The notes: generated by a model from the sequence alone, not told the origin. 64,000 nt of DNA from Kordiimonas marina (GCF_023006325.1 NZ_JAINDF010000003.1:62001-126000); one strand, 5' to 3'; counted from the first letter of the stretch, positions 30,850-40,847 are shown. Numbers and translations: made by a program.

Positions 30850-32190
30850 ATGAAACTTTTGGCGGCGGTTTTGACCAGGCTGATCAAGATCGGCACCCTG
30901 ACTGTGATCGACGCACGCGGACGGCAATATCATTTCCAAGGTGATATGCCGGGGCCGGCTTTGACCATGCGGCTTTCAGGCCGCTGGACCGCACTGAAGA
31001 TCGCCTTGAACCCGGGCCTCTATTTCGGCGAGGCCTATATGAACGGCCAGCTGACCGTTGATGGGGGTGGCACCATTTATGAACTGATGGATCTCCTGAC
31101 CCGGAACACCGGCTGGGGGGCGGGCAGGCGGCTAGTCGGTGGCGGCAAGGTCGGGCGCTGGATCAGAAGTTTCAATCCGCAAGGGCGGGCGCGGGCCAAT
31201 GTCGCCCACCATTATGACCTTTCGGATGAGCTTTATGAATTGTTCCTTGATGAGGACCGGCAGTATTCCTGTGGCTATTTCCGCTCCCCCGATGATGACC
31301 TGGAGACGGCTCAGCGCCAGAAGATGGAGCTGATTGCCGCCAAACTCAGGCTCAAGCCCGGGCAGCGTGTGCTCGATATCGGCTGTGGCTGGGGCGGTTT
31401 GGCCCGGCATTTGGTTCGGGCGCACAATGTGATGGTGACAGGCGTCACGCTTTCCGAAAACCAGTATGAATATGCCCGCACCCACCCAGGCAGCAAGGCG
31501 GTGGGGAGCCATCTTTCTTTTGCGCAGGAAGACTACCGGGAAGTCAGCGCCCGTTTTGACCGGGTTGTGTCCGTCGGCATGTTCGAGCATGTCGGCGTCC
31601 CGCACTATGACGAATATTTCCAGATGATCAGGCGGACGCTGACGGATGATGGTGTGGCCCTGGTCCATACCATTGGGGCCGCGAGCGGATCGTCCGCCAC
31701 CAACGCCTGGATCAGCAAATATATCTTCCCGGGCGGCCATGTGCCGTCCCTGTCGGAGGCATCATCGGCGATTGAACGGGCAGGGCTCTATGTTACGGAC
31801 CTGGAAATTCTGAGGCTTCATTATGCCGAGACGCTAAAGGCCTGGCGCCGACGGTTCCTGGCCAACCGGGCCAAGGCTGCAGCGCTCTATGATGAACGCT
31901 TCTGCCGGATGTGGGAATTCTATCTGGTCGCCAGTGAAACCGCCTTCAGGAATGGCGACCTTGTGGTGTTCCAGTTTCAATTGGCGAAGAAGCAGGATGC
32001 TGTACCGCTGACGCGGGATTATCTCCTGAATATCTGGCCTACAAAAACGCTTGATACCTATGCCGCACGACAGGCGACGGAATGGCATAAGGAAGTTCTT
32101 ATCCATGCCGAGGATGAGGCAAGTCCCCTTCCGCATCACAGGCACTCCCATCACCTCAGCGAGCCAAACCCGGATCAGCAAAAGCACTAA
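30850..32190 (+). CDS. cfa: Cyclopropane-fatty-acyl-phospholipid synthase family methyltransferase
   Basis: This 446-residue SAM-dependent enzyme converts cis double bonds in membrane phospholipids to cyclopropane rings. The SAM motif VLDIGCGWGGLARHL is at about 173-187, followed by GVTLSENQYEYA, the DRVVSVGMFEHVG block, and the HTIGAASG and WISKYIFPGGHVPSL motifs of the family. The N-terminal part carries an SCP2-like lipid-binding stretch. The C-terminal tail is His-rich. It is monocistronic, with a 500-base AT-rich spacer downstream. Confidence 0.92.
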   Translation: MKLLAAVLTRLIKIGTLTVIDARGRQYHFQGDMPGPALTMRLSGRWTALKIALNPGLYFGEAYMNGQLTVDGGGTIYELMDLLTRNTGWGAGRRLVGGGKVGRWIRSFNPQGRARANVAHHYDLSDELYELFLDEDRQYSCGYFRSPDDDLETAQRQKMELIAAKLRLKPGQRVLDIGCGWGGLARHLVRAHNVMVTGVTLSENQYEYARTHPGSKAVGSHLSFAQEDYREVSARFDRVVSVGMFEHVGVPHYDEYFQMIRRTLTDDGVALVHTIGAASGSSATNAWISKYIFPGGHVPSLSEASSAIERAGLYVTDLEILRLHYAETLKAWRRRFLANRAKAAALYDERFCRMWEFYLVASETAFRNGDLVVFQFQLAKKQDAVPLTRDYLLNIWPTKTLDTYAARQATEWHKEVLIHAEDEASPLPHHRHSHHLSEPNPDQQKH

Positions 32191-32695
32191 AGGCGCCTAT
32201 ACCGGATGCCCTATGCCTCTTTGCAGCGTATGGTCATGGCTGACGACTCAAATAAACGAAAGGCATTGGTAACGTCCAGTTTGCGCCTGCAAAAGAGAGT
32301 CGGCTGCCTTCTGTTTTGGTATTCATTGCATGAATTTATGCGAAAATGCAAAAACAATGCAAAAAACGGCATTTCCCATACATGTGATCTGATTCTATCA
32401 AGAGGCCCATGTAAATGGCTTGAATCTGCGCCGTATGCCGCATAGTCCCTGGGGCCTATACAATAGGACTGTTGCAGAAATGCTGCATAATTTTGCAAAT
32501 TATATTGAAAAAATGATAATCAAGCTTGCGATTTGCAGAATATGGGGTAACTTTTGCAAACGACCAATAAAAAGGGCGTCGGGGCGGTCTCAGGGAAAGG
32601 TAGCCGTTCCGGTACAGGTCTGATAGGCCCGTTGTCTTTTTGCAAAGAAAAGGCACGCCTTGGTTCTTCGGGAACGCCAATCTTGGGAGAGGGTA
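32191..32695. promoter_or_regulatory. AT-rich control region upstream of the TonB receptor
   Basis: This 505-base spacer has no supported gene. From about 32320 to 32650 it is much more AT-rich than the coding DNA. It carries many TGCAAA/TTTGCA words, at about 32347, 32358, 32484-32497, 32532, 32552-32560 and 32639-32646. The same words recur at the other promoters of this locus, so this is probably the receptor's regulatory region. Confidence 0.6.
32484..32497. promoter_or_regulatory. Candidate LacI-type operator upstream of the TonB receptor
   Basis: TGCATAATTTTGCA differs at one base from the perfect palindrome TGCAAAATTTTGCA found at 45530-45543 in front of the lacI-family gene. The sequence match is observed; regulator binding is an inference. 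Confidence 0.5.
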
Positions 32696-35473
32696 ATGGA
32701 ATCTAAACGAAAGCTTTACCGTTCGCGGCTGATGAGCAGTGCGGCGACGGGTATGGCGCTTGTGCTATTGGCTGCGGGCTCGGTACATGCCCAGGACGCC
32801 GCCGCTAAGGCAAGCGACAAGGCTGCGGCTACGGCCAAGGCTAGCAAAAAGAAAACGCAAGACGTCAATACGCTGGAGGAGATCACCGTAACGGGTCTTC
32901 GCGCCAGTATTGAAAGTTCGCTTCAAAAGAAAAAAGACAATACCTCGATGGTCGAGGCCATCACCGCGGAAGATATCGGCAAGCTGCCGGATACCAGTAT
33001 TGCTGAATCGATCGCGCGCCTGCCGGGCCTTGCCGCCCAGCGCCTTGATGGTCGCGCCAACGTTGTCAGCATCCGTGGCCTCGGCCCGGATTTCACCACC
33101 ACTTTGCTTAATGGCCGCGAGCAGGTGAGCGCCAGCGATAACCGCAGCGTCGAGCTTGACCAATATCCGGCTGAACTGATGAGCGGTGTTGTCGTCTATA
33201 AAACCCCGGATGCCGGCCTTGTCGGTCAGGGTCTTGGCGGCACCATCGATATGCAGACGGTTCGCCCGCTCTCCTATGGCCGCCGCCGGGTGGTCGTTGG
33301 CTTGCGTGGTGAGCTCAATACCTTGGGCAAGCTGAACCCTGACGTATCGAACAAGGGCTATCGCGCCAACTTCACCTACATCGACCAGTTCGCAGATGAC
33401 ACGATCGGTGTTGCGATCGGCTATTCGAAGATGAAAGAGCCGACCCAGGAAAACCGTTGGCAGGCATGGGGTTACCCGACAGCAGCCGACGGCAACCTGG
33501 TTCTGGGTGGTGCCAAGCCTTATGTGAAATCCAACACGCTTGATCGTGACGGCCTGATCGGCGTTCTGGAATATAAGCCCGATGCATCCCTGCATACCCG
33601 GCTTGACCTCTACTATTCCAAATTCAAGGATCACCAGCGCCTGCGCGGCATCGAGCTGCCGCTTGCCTGGTCGGCCGCCCAGCTTCAGCCGGGCTATACT
33701 GTCGACAATGGCCTGATTACGAATGGTACGTTCGATGGCGTCGAAGCCGTGATGCGGAACGATGTTGTCCATCGTGACTCCAGCATCTTCGCTGCTGGCT
33801 GGAACGTCGACTATCAGGTTAATGATAAGTGGTCCGTGAATGCTGACCTCAGCTATTCGCGCCTGAAGAAGTTTGAATCCAATATCGAGATCTACGCCGG
33901 TACTGGCCGTGGTGGTGGTGTTGGCGCGACCGATAACCTCGGCTTCACGCTCAACAGCAACGGTGTCGCTCAATTCGACCCGACCATCGACTATGCCGAC
34001 CCGACCCTGTTCAAGTTGACGGACAGCCAGGGCTGGAACAACTGCGGTGGCCGCCTTGCCAACTGTCAGGATGGCTTCATCAACCACCCGAAAATCCATG
34101 ACGAACTGTATGCTATCCGCCTTGCGGCGAACCGCCAGTTCGAAAAAGGCTTGTTCTCCAGCGTCGATTTCGGTGTCTATTTCTCGCACCGTGAAAAATC
34201 GCTTCTGGACCAGGGTGACGTGCTGACGCTGAAGGATTACCCGACCGACGTTCAGGTTCCGTCGCAGTATATGTATGATCCGGTATCGCTGGGCTTCATC
34301 GGTATTCCGGGCATGGTTAGCTTCGACAGCTACAGCTTCTTCCAGGACGGCAACTACACCCGTACCCGTGAAAGCCTGTGGAACACCGGCCGTCTGACCA
34401 ATACCTGGACCGTGACCGAGAAGGTTATCACGCCGTTCGTGAAAGCCAATATTGACGGCACCTGGGGCAATACCCCGGTTAAAGGCAATATCGGCGTGCA
34501 GGCGGTGCATACTGACCAAAGTTCGCTCGGTAACCGGGTTACCACGAATGACAACGGCCAGACGGTGGTAACGCCGGGCACCTTCGGTGACAAATATTGG
34601 GAAATCCTGCCCAGCTTGAACATGTCGTTCGAAGTGTCGGAAAACCACTTCATCCGCGTCGGTCTGTCCCGGACTCTGGCTCGGGCGCGCCTGGATCAGG
34701 AAAACTCCGGTCTTGGTTATTCCGTGCACAAGTCGGTTAACGGTGAATCACCGTGGAGCGGTTCGGGCGGTAACCCCAACCTGCGGCCGTACCTGGCGGA
34801 CTCGGCTGACCTGGCCTACGAAGCCTATTTCGGCAATGGTGGCGCTGTCTCGGTGGCCGCTTACTATAAGCACCTGGAGACGTGGGTAACGGATCTGCCG
34901 ATCCTGACCGATTTCAGCGGCCTGCCGACCAATGGCATCGACGTCAACAACGTCTATCAGGGCTTTATCACTGTTCCGGTCAACACCGGCGGTGGCAACC
35001 TCTGGGGTGCGGAACTGGCCACGACCTTGCCGGGCACGCTCCTGAGCGAGAAACTGGATGGCTTCGGCAACCAGTTCAGCCTGTCCTACACCAACAGTAA
35101 GGTGAAGATCGACCCGGTTAACACGGCTACCATGCCGGGTCTGTCGCACTGGGTGCTGAACGACACGCTCTACTATGAAAAGAACGGCTTCCAAGCCCGT
35201 GTCAGCGGCCGCTACCGGACTGCATTCCTGGCCGAAGTCGCGGCGCTCAGCCTGAGCCGTACGCTGGTTGAAGCCCGGTCGGAATTCCTGGTCGATGCTC
35301 AAATTGGCTATGAGTTCCAGAGCGGTCCGTTCGATGGTCTGTCGATCCTGCTGCAGGGTAAGAACCTGACCAACCGTCCGTTCATCACCTACCTGAACAA
35401 TGATATCCGTCAGGTTCGTGACTATCAGGAATACGGTCGGAACATCATGTTGGGTGTGACTTACGACTTCTAA
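32696..35473 (+). CDS. TonB-dependent receptor, Xanthomonas/Caulobacter type
   Basis: This 925-residue outer-membrane transporter probably imports maltodextrin-like glycans using TonB energy. It has a signal peptide ending VHA-QD (about 1-33), a Lys/Ala-rich linker, a TonB-box-like ITVTGLR, a plug domain (KLPDTSIAESIARLPGL, VSIRGLGPDFTTTLLNGRE) and a long beta-barrel ending in a C-terminal aromatic (GVTYDF). The substrate is inferred from the adjacent amylase genes. ATG 32696 follows gggagaggg. An intrinsic terminator follows the stop, separating it from the halogenase. Confidence 0.93.
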   Translation: MESKRKLYRSRLMSSAATGMALVLLAAGSVHAQDAAAKASDKAAATAKASKKKTQDVNTLEEITVTGLRASIESSLQKKKDNTSMVEAITAEDIGKLPDTSIAESIARLPGLAAQRLDGRANVVSIRGLGPDFTTTLLNGREQVSASDNRSVELDQYPAELMSGVVVYKTPDAGLVGQGLGGTIDMQTVRPLSYGRRRVVVGLRGELNTLGKLNPDVSNKGYRANFTYIDQFADDTIGVAIGYSKMKEPTQENRWQAWGYPTAADGNLVLGGAKPYVKSNTLDRDGLIGVLEYKPDASLHTRLDLYYSKFKDHQRLRGIELPLAWSAAQLQPGYTVDNGLITNGTFDGVEAVMRNDVVHRDSSIFAAGWNVDYQVNDKWSVNADLSYSRLKKFESNIEIYAGTGRGGGVGATDNLGFTLNSNGVAQFDPTIDYADPTLFKLTDSQGWNNCGGRLANCQDGFINHPKIHDELYAIRLAANRQFEKGLFSSVDFGVYFSHREKSLLDQGDVLTLKDYPTDVQVPSQYMYDPVSLGFIGIPGMVSFDSYSFFQDGNYTRTRESLWNTGRLTNTWTVTEKVITPFVKANIDGTWGNTPVKGNIGVQAVHTDQSSLGNRVTTNDNGQTVVTPGTFGDKYWEILPSLNMSFEVSENHFIRVGLSRTLARARLDQENSGLGYSVHKSVNGESPWSGSGGNPNLRPYLADSADLAYEAYFGNGGAVSVAAYYKHLETWVTDLPILTDFSGLPTNGIDVNNVYQGFITVPVNTGGGNLWGAELATTLPGTLLSEKLDGFGNQFSLSYTNSKVKIDPVNTATMPGLSHWVLNDTLYYEKNGFQARVSGRYRTAFLAEVAALSLSRTLVEARSEFLVDAQIGYEFQSGPFDGLSILLQGKNLTNRPFITYLNNDIRQVRDYQEYGRNIMLGVTYDF

Positions 35474-35499
35474 GCCTGACCTAACAGGTACTCAATCAT

Positions 35500-35537
35500 G
35501 CCCCTGCCGACTTCGCGGTCGACAGGGGCAATTTTTT
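35500..35537 (+). terminator. Intrinsic terminator after the TonB receptor
   Basis: Stem arms GCCCCTG (35500-35506) and CAGGGGC (35523-35529) enclose an inner CGAC/GTCG pairing, followed by six T bases at 35532-35537. It would limit read-through into the halogenase gene. Confidence 0.85.
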
Positions 35538-35604
35538 AGGAACGGCTTTGACGGCGCCGGTGAGGGCTGGCACTGTTTGGCGGTAAGTAAAAAGGGAAGG
35601 GCGG

Positions 35605-37113
35605 ATGACCGATAACAGGATCAAGGATGTCGTGATTGTAGGTGGTGGCACGGCGGGGTGGATGGCAGCTTCGGCGCTTTCCTATGCCATGCCGGGGCTC
35701 CTGAACATCCGCCTGATTGAATCGGATGCCATCGGCACCGTCGGTGTCGGTGAAGCGACCATCCCGCAGATCCGGCTTTTTAACCGCCTGGTTGAGCTGG
35801 ATGAAGACGAATTCCTGAAAGCCACGCACGGCACCTTCAAGCTGGGCATCCAGTTTCAGAACTGGAACAAGCTTGGGGATTGTTACATGCATGCCTTTGG
35901 CTCCATCGGGCGCGGGCTTGGCATGCTGGAGTTTGAGAATTACTGGCTGAAGGCGCGGGCCGAAGGTGTGGCGGGCAGCCTGTGGGACTATTCCCTCAAC
36001 GATACGGCGGCGCTGGCCGGAAAAATGGCGCGGTTCGACACCATTCCGGGCACCAATATGCAGGGGATATCCTATGCTTTCCATTTTGACGCCACCTTGT
36101 ATGCCCGGTTTCTCAGGAAAAGGGCTGAGGCCAAGGGGGTAACGCGCACCGAAGGCAAAATCGTCGACGTCACCTTACGGGGCAGCGACGGTTTCATTGA
36201 AAGCGTGACGCTGGAAAATGGTACGGAGATCGGCGGCGACCTGTTTATCGACTGCTCGGGCTTCCGCGGGCTTCTGATCGAAGACGCCCTGAAGACGGGC
36301 TATGACGATTGGACCCATTGGCTGCCGTGTGACCGGGCGATCGCCGTCCCCAGTGAAAATGTTTCGGCGCCAAGGCCTTATACCCAGTCTATCGCGCATA
36401 CGGCAGGGTGGCAGTGGCGTATCCCGCTCCAGCACCGGACGGGGAATGGCCATGTCTTCTGCAGTGATTATATGAGCGAGGACGAAGCGACCGCGATCCT
36501 GCTTTCGAACCTGGAAGGCAAGCCGCTTGCGGACCCGCGGGTGTTGAAGTTTACCACCGGGAAACGGCGGAAATTCTGGAACAAGAACTGTATCGCGCTC
36601 GGGCTTTCCAGCGGTTTCATGGAGCCCTTGGAATCCACCAGTATTCACCTGATCCAGTCTGGCCTCAGCCGTCTGCTGTCGCTGTTCCCGGACAAGAGTT
36701 TCGCCCAGGCGGAAATTGATGAATATAACCGGCAGGCGGATTTCGAGTTCGAGCGTATCCGCGACTTCCTGATTTTGCATTATCATGCAAATGAGCGTAC
36801 GGATTCCGACTTCTGGACCCGCTGCCGCGAAATGGACATCCCGGAAACCCTTCAGCACAAGATCGACCTGTTTAGGTCAACAGGCCGTATTTTCCGGGAG
36901 CACGAAGAGCTGTTCACCGAACTTGGCTGGTTCCAGGTGATGATCGGGCAGGGGATTACCCCTGAAGCTTACCACCCGATGGCGGATATGCTGACGCGCG
37001 ATCAGCTCAAGGGTTTCATGGGGGACCTCAAGACCATCGTCGACCGCACGGTTGCCCAGCTGCCGTCACAGGAAGATTTTATCCGGGCTCACTGCGCCAT
37101 AGCACGGCAATAG
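35605..37113 (+). CDS. Flavin-dependent tryptophan-type halogenase, copy 1
   Basis: This 502-residue protein resembles PrnA/RebH-type FADH2-dependent halogenases. It has the FAD motif GGGTAGWM at 13-20, the catalytic lysine K79 in GTFKLGIQF, the signature GWQWRIP at 268-274, and the active-site glutamate E343 in MEPLESTS. All catalytic residues appear intact. Enzymes next to TonB receptors in Brevundimonas and Xanthomonas halogenate free indole or other arenes in vitro, so free tryptophan is not assured as substrate. SD gggaaggg precedes the ATG. Its 3' end overlaps copy 2 by 25 bases. Confidence 0.92.
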   Translation: MTDNRIKDVVIVGGGTAGWMAASALSYAMPGLLNIRLIESDAIGTVGVGEATIPQIRLFNRLVELDEDEFLKATHGTFKLGIQFQNWNKLGDCYMHAFGSIGRGLGMLEFENYWLKARAEGVAGSLWDYSLNDTAALAGKMARFDTIPGTNMQGISYAFHFDATLYARFLRKRAEAKGVTRTEGKIVDVTLRGSDGFIESVTLENGTEIGGDLFIDCSGFRGLLIEDALKTGYDDWTHWLPCDRAIAVPSENVSAPRPYTQSIAHTAGWQWRIPLQHRTGNGHVFCSDYMSEDEATAILLSNLEGKPLADPRVLKFTTGKRRKFWNKNCIALGLSSGFMEPLESTSIHLIQSGLSRLLSLFPDKSFAQAEIDEYNRQADFEFERIRDFLILHYHANERTDSDFWTRCREMDIPETLQHKIDLFRSTGRIFREHEELFTELGWFQVMIGQGITPEAYHPMADMLTRDQLKGFMGDLKTIVDRTVAQLPSQEDFIRAHCAIARQ

Positions 37114-38618
37114 TGCGCGATATATTGCTCATGGGTCGGCATGACCTCGGCGGCTTCCTGCATGATGCGGCGCAGGCTCTTTAGGTTGTCTGCGGCCGGG
37201 ACTTGCGGGCGCATGTCCACAAGCGGGTCATAATGCTCTGGCCATATATCCTGCCCAATGAAGACAGCAAGCCAGCTCGGGTTCTGGAACAGTTCCAGAT
37301 CTTTCGCGACGATGCGGCCGTAGGCGCGGAAATGATCGATCTTGTATTGAAGCGTCTCCGGGATTTCCATCGCGCCGGTATATTGCCACAAGGGGCTGTC
37401 GCGCCTTTCCGTTGCTTTATAGTGCAGGATCAGGAAATCGCGCGTGCGTTCGTATTCCGCTTTGGTGATACGGTTATATTCCGTGGCGAGAAGCGGGTTC
37501 ATGTCCCGATCCGGGAACAGCGCCAATAGGCGTCGGATGCCTGACTGGATAAGGTGCAGGCTGGTCGATTCAAGTGGTTCCATGAACCCCGCTGAAAGCC
37601 CGATCGCAACACAGTTCTTGTTCCAAAACTGCTTGCGGCGGCCTGTGGTGAAGCGGAGGAGGCGCGGGTCGGCGAGCGGCTTGCCGTCAAGGTTCGAGAG
37701 CAGGGTCCCGGTCGCGTCCTCATCGGAGATATACTGGCTGCAATAAACATGGCCATTGCCGATGCGGTGCTGGAGCGGAATGCGCCACTGCCAGCCGGCC
37801 TTATGGGCGATCGACTTGGTGTAAGGCGTGAAGTCGCCGCCGCTTGCGCATGGGACAGCGACGGCGCGGTCGCACGGCAGCCAGCGGGTCCAGTCCTCAT
37901 AGCCTGTCTGCAGCGTCTTTTCGATCAACAGGCCATAAAAGCCGGTGCAATCGACAAAAAAGTCAGCCTCTACCGTGCGGCCATCCGCGAGCGTGACACT
38001 TTCAATGAAGCCGGTCTCGCCTGCAAGCGAGACATCGGTCACCTTGCCTTCGATCCGCTCAACGCCGCGTTCAGTGGCATAGGAGCGCAGAAGCTTGGCG
38101 TAGAGAATGGCGTCAAAATGGTAGGCGTAATCGTAGGTGGACTGCACAAGCCGTGGGTCATCGGTCGGGCGGTTGAAGCGCCCCCGGGCCGCGGCGGCCC
38201 ACGCCATGGAATAGTCGTCCAGGCTGGATGTGTCGCCATGCGCCCGTTCGCGCAGCCAATAGTGATAGAGCGGAATAGCGTCGAAATCGGCACCATATTG
38301 GCCGAACGGATGGAAATAGGCGTGGCCCTTGCGCGTCCAGTCGATGAATTGGATGCCCAGTTTGAAGCTGCCGTTCGTGGCTGCGACGAAGACATTCTCA
38401 TCGATGCCCAGGCTTTGGTTGAACAGCTTGATCGGGGGGATGGTCGCTTCGCCAACGCCAATCACGCCGATTTCTTCGGATTCGATCAGGGTAATGTCGC
38501 AGCTGGTGCCGATGGCATTGGCAAGGGCCGCTGCGGTCATCCAGCCTGCGGATCCGCCACCGATGATGGCAATGCGGCGCAGTGCCTGCGGATTAGTTTC
38601 TGCTGCCTTGTTGGACAC
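37089..38618 (-). CDS. Flavin-dependent tryptophan-type halogenase, copy 2
   Basis: This 509-residue paralogue of copy 1 faces it on the other strand. It shows the FAD motif GGGSAGWM at 20-27, catalytic K86 in [16 protein letters not shown] at 275-281, and E350 in MEPLESTS. The start is GTG 38618 with gggggag upstream. Overlap of the two 3' ends means full-length transcripts would be antisense to each other for at least 25 bases. The reductase that supplies FADH2 is not in the window. About 90 bases upstream on the same strand is the terminator of a structured RNA candidate. Confidence 0.92.
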   Translation of the reverse strand: MSNKAAETNPQALRRIAIIGGGSAGWMTAAALANAIGTSCDITLIESEEIGVIGVGEATIPPIKLFNQSLGIDENVFVAATNGSFKLGIQFIDWTRKGHAYFHPFGQYGADFDAIPLYHYWLRERAHGDTSSLDDYSMAWAAAARGRFNRPTDDPRLVQSTYDYAYHFDAILYAKLLRSYATERGVERIEGKVTDVSLAGETGFIESVTLADGRTVEADFFVDCTGFYGLLIEKTLQTGYEDWTRWLPCDRAVAVPCASGGDFTPYTKSIAHKAGWQWRIPLQHRIGNGHVYCSQYISDEDATGTLLSNLDGKPLADPRLLRFTTGRRKQFWNKNCVAIGLSAGFMEPLESTSLHLIQSGIRRLLALFPDRDMNPLLATEYNRITKAEYERTRDFLILHYKATERRDSPLWQYTGAMEIPETLQYKIDHFRAYGRIVAKDLELFQNPSWLAVFIGQDIWPEHYDPLVDMRPQVPAADNLKSLRRIMQEAAEVMPTHEQYIAHYCRAMAQ

Positions 38619-38707
38619 TGAACTTTCTCCCCCACTCGTTCCCTAGTGCGTAGCGTCGGCCATGCTTCGCCTGACCTTAAGGTATGGTGCCATGGTTAGG
38701 GGTATTT

Positions 38708-38742
38708 AAAAAGCACCCTGGCAGACGGAATCTGCCAGGGTG
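38708..38742 (-). terminator. Intrinsic terminator facing left, upstream of halogenase copy 2
   Basis: A perfect 12-bp stem (38714-38725 with 38731-38742) and a 5-base loop are followed on the minus strand by C and five U (plus A-run 38708-38712). It lies about 90 bases before the GTG of halogenase copy 2, on the same strand. Confidence 0.85.
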
Positions 38743-38937
38743 AAGATAGCTCTTTCAGGTTCATGCCTTGCGGGAGGGAAGCCTGCTGCAGGCATGAAGT
38801 CTTCCTAAAAGAGGCCCCTAAACTTTGGTCGTCGAAGAGGAAAGCTGCGTCGACCCCACTTAACTCATACTGCGCCCATTGGGCGTAAATCCCCCAATAC
38901 AGGCCTGTGTCTCCAACAGGACATGCTGGACCTGTAT
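38708..38937 (-). ncRNA. Candidate structured RNA or riboregulated leader upstream of halogenase copy 2
   Basis: Read on the minus strand, this stretch folds into four successive hairpins and ends in an intrinsic terminator. Arms (plus coordinates) are 897-908 with 916-937 (two-part stem with a 10-base bulge), 873-877 with 881-885, 827-831 with 851-855, and a long stem 750-767 with 791-813 (all plus 38,000). In the long stem one of 18 pairs is G-U on the minus strand but would be C-A on the plus strand, which fixes the strand. It could be a 230-base small RNA or an attenuator leader. It matches no riboswitch that I recognise. Confidence 0.55.
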
Positions 38938-39151
38938 CGTTTCCGTATTTTGCAAAAATAACGTAAAAAATGCAAAAATCAATAAATTATGTAATTTGTT
39001 GCATTATAATTTGGTGGTTGCAGCAGGAGAGGCCCTGCGCGGCTTTACGTAGCGTTCGGCGCCGAGTCAGCGTTACTATAGACAAACCATCCAGTTTTCC
39101 CGTCAATCAGAGGCCTGTTGCCCTGTTGCAAAAATAAAGTAATTTCACTTT

Positions 39152-39175
39152 GAATTTGCAAAAAGTTTGCAATTC
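39152..39175. promoter_or_regulatory. Candidate LacI-type operator at the symporter promoter
   Basis: TTGCAAA-AAG-TTTGCAA forms a 7-bp inverted repeat with matching outer bases (GAAT on the left, TTC on the right). It overlaps the -35 box of the promoter at 39167-39196, the expected place for a repressor site. Confidence 0.55.
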
Positions 39176-39196
39176 AGGCCTTTTCTCACTTATAAG
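39167..39196 (+). promoter_or_regulatory. Likely sigma-70 promoter for the symporter-amylase-glucosidase operon
   Basis: TTGCAA at 39167-39172 and TATAAG at 39191-39196 are spaced 18 bases apart, 55 bases upstream of the start codon. The -35 box lies inside the inverted repeat described at 39152-39175. Confidence 0.55.
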
Positions 39197-39250
39197 AAAT
39201 AAGAATCATTTCGATGCTTGGGAACAGCATCTGGGAAAAGGGGAATTGGG

Positions 39251-40831
39251 GTGAGCGAGTTTCATCTGGGTCAGCTCGATCTGGTCGTAATCGGCCTGTA
39301 TTTTGTATTGGTTGTTGGCATGGCCTGGGCATTGTCCGGCCGCCAGGATACCGCGGAAGATTACTTTCTGGCCGGACGGCGTTTCACCTGGCCGTTCATC
39401 GGTCTGTCGCTTTATGCATCCAACATCTCCGGGACGACACTTGTTGGCCTTGCGGGGGATGCGTACGCAACCGGGATCTCGGTCTATAACTATGAATGGC
39501 TGGCGGCGCTGGTGTTGGCGCTCTTCGCCATTTTCGTGATGCCCTTCATCCTCCGGGCCAAGGTCTATACGGTTCCGGAATATCTGGAACGCCGCTATGA
39601 CCGCCGTGCCCGGGTATATTTCTCCGGCCTTACACTGTTCCTGACCGTTGTCATCGACACGTCGGCCACGCTTTATGCCGGTGGCCTTATCCTCAAGATG
39701 ATCTTCCCGGACATCCCGATCTCGCTCATGATCGCGGTTCTGGCAATTTTCGCAGGCGCCTATACCATCGTCGGCGGTTTGGCTGCGGTTATCATCACCG
39801 ACGCCGTGCAGGCCGTTATCCTGCTTATCGGTGCCGTCGTGGTAGCTTGGTCCGCCTTCGACCATATCGGCAGCTGGTCCCAGCTTATGCATGCTGTTCC
39901 GCATGAAAAGCTGAGCCTGATCAGGCCGATGGGCGACCCCGGCGTTCCGTGGCTGGGCCTCATTCTTGGCGCGCCGCTTCTCGGCTTCTATTTCTGGTGT
40001 ACCAACCAGTTCATGGTGCAGCGGGTGCTTTCCGCCAAGTCGCTTGAACATGGCCGCTGGGGCGCGCTGTTCGCCGGTTTCATCAAGCTGCCGGGGCTGT
40101 TCCTGATGGTGCTGCCGGGCACGGCCGCCATCATCCTGCTGCCGAACCTGTCGAACCCGGACCTTGTGTATCCGACGCTGATCTTCAAGTTCCTGCCGGC
40201 GGGCCTTCTGGGCCTCGTGCTTGCGGGCTTCCTGGCGGCGATGATGTCGCAGATCGATAGCGCCATGAACTCGGCCTCGACCCTCGTCACCATGGACTTT
40301 GTGCGCATCTGGAAGCCGGAGATCACCGAAAGCGACATGGTCAAGGTTGGCCGCTGGTCCACCTTCACCGTGCTTGTACTCGCCATCCTGTGGGCACCTC
40401 AAATTGAACGTTTCGGTTCGCTGTTCAAATATCTGCAGACGATCCTGTCGTATGCGGTTACGCCGACCCTGGCGCTGTTCCTGGTCGGCAGCTTCTGGCG
40501 CCGCGCCAACGGGACCGGCGGTTTCATCGCGCTGATGAGCGGTACCGCGCTCGGTGTCCTGATGTTCCTGATGATCGAGGTCTGGCACCTCTTCAGCCTG
40601 CACTTCCTGCTTGTAACGCCGATTGTGTTCGGTTTCTCCTGCCTGATGCTGGTTGTCGGCAGCCTGATGACCGCGCCGTCCGAAAAGGATCCGACGCCTT
40701 ATATCTGGACTGTCGCAAGCTATCATGAAGAGACGGCCGAACTGAAACAGCGTCCGATGTGGCAGAACTACCGTGTTCAGGCGCTTGTCCTGATGGCCAT
40801 GGCCGCGGCCATTGTGATTTCCTTCTGGTAA
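39251..40831 (+). CDS. Sodium/solute symporter family (SSS) transporter, probable sugar
   Basis: This 526-residue inner-membrane protein has about 13-14 membrane segments. SSS hallmarks are SLYASNISGTTLVGLAGDAYATG near the N-terminus, YTVPEYLERRYDRRARVY, the GGLAAVIITDAVQAVILL segment and the AAMMSQIDSAMNSASTLVTMDF block. Family members such as SGLT take up sugars with Na+. Here maltose or glucose is inferred from the co-transcribed amylase and glucosidase. The GTG start at 39251 begins VSEFHLGQLD; the track's longer frame from 39218 is less likely. It is 16 bases before the amylase. Confidence 0.88.
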   Translation: MSEFHLGQLDLVVIGLYFVLVVGMAWALSGRQDTAEDYFLAGRRFTWPFIGLSLYASNISGTTLVGLAGDAYATGISVYNYEWLAALVLALFAIFVMPFILRAKVYTVPEYLERRYDRRARVYFSGLTLFLTVVIDTSATLYAGGLILKMIFPDIPISLMIAVLAIFAGAYTIVGGLAAVIITDAVQAVILLIGAVVVAWSAFDHIGSWSQLMHAVPHEKLSLIRPMGDPGVPWLGLILGAPLLGFYFWCTNQFMVQRVLSAKSLEHGRWGALFAGFIKLPGLFLMVLPGTAAIILLPNLSNPDLVYPTLIFKFLPAGLLGLVLAGFLAAMMSQIDSAMNSASTLVTMDFVRIWKPEITESDMVKVGRWSTFTVLVLAILWAPQIERFGSLFKYLQTILSYAVTPTLALFLVGSFWRRANGTGGFIALMSGTALGVLMFLMIEVWHLFSLHFLLVTPIVFGFSCLMLVVGSLMTAPSEKDPTPYIWTVASYHEETAELKQRPMWQNYRVQALVLMAMAAAIVISFW

Positions 40832-40847
40832 GCGGGGGAGAGACGCC

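Larger units (their letters stand above)
38619..39250. promoter_or_regulatory. Divergent control region between halogenase copy 2 and the symporter
   Basis: This 632-base gap has no protein gene that I can support. Its left half holds the structured minus-strand RNA and its terminator. The right half (about 38940-39210) is AT-rich, with repeated TTGCAAA words, including a perfect TTTTGCAAAA at 38948-38957, a near-palindrome at 39152-39175, and the symporter promoter. Confidence 0.6.

Noticed and set aside
38865-38924. A 19-codon minus-strand frame starting at 38924 with one Trp codon, a possible leader peptide upstream of halogenase copy 2
   Set aside because: Only one Trp codon, no clear ribosome-binding site, and it crosses hairpin arms. 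Chance alone can produce it.
38708-38937. Matching the structured stretch to RNase P RNA, cobalamin or TPP riboswitches
   Set aside because: Short similarities (GAGGAAAG; GGAA and GGTGAA-like words) do not extend to the conserved cores of these RNAs.
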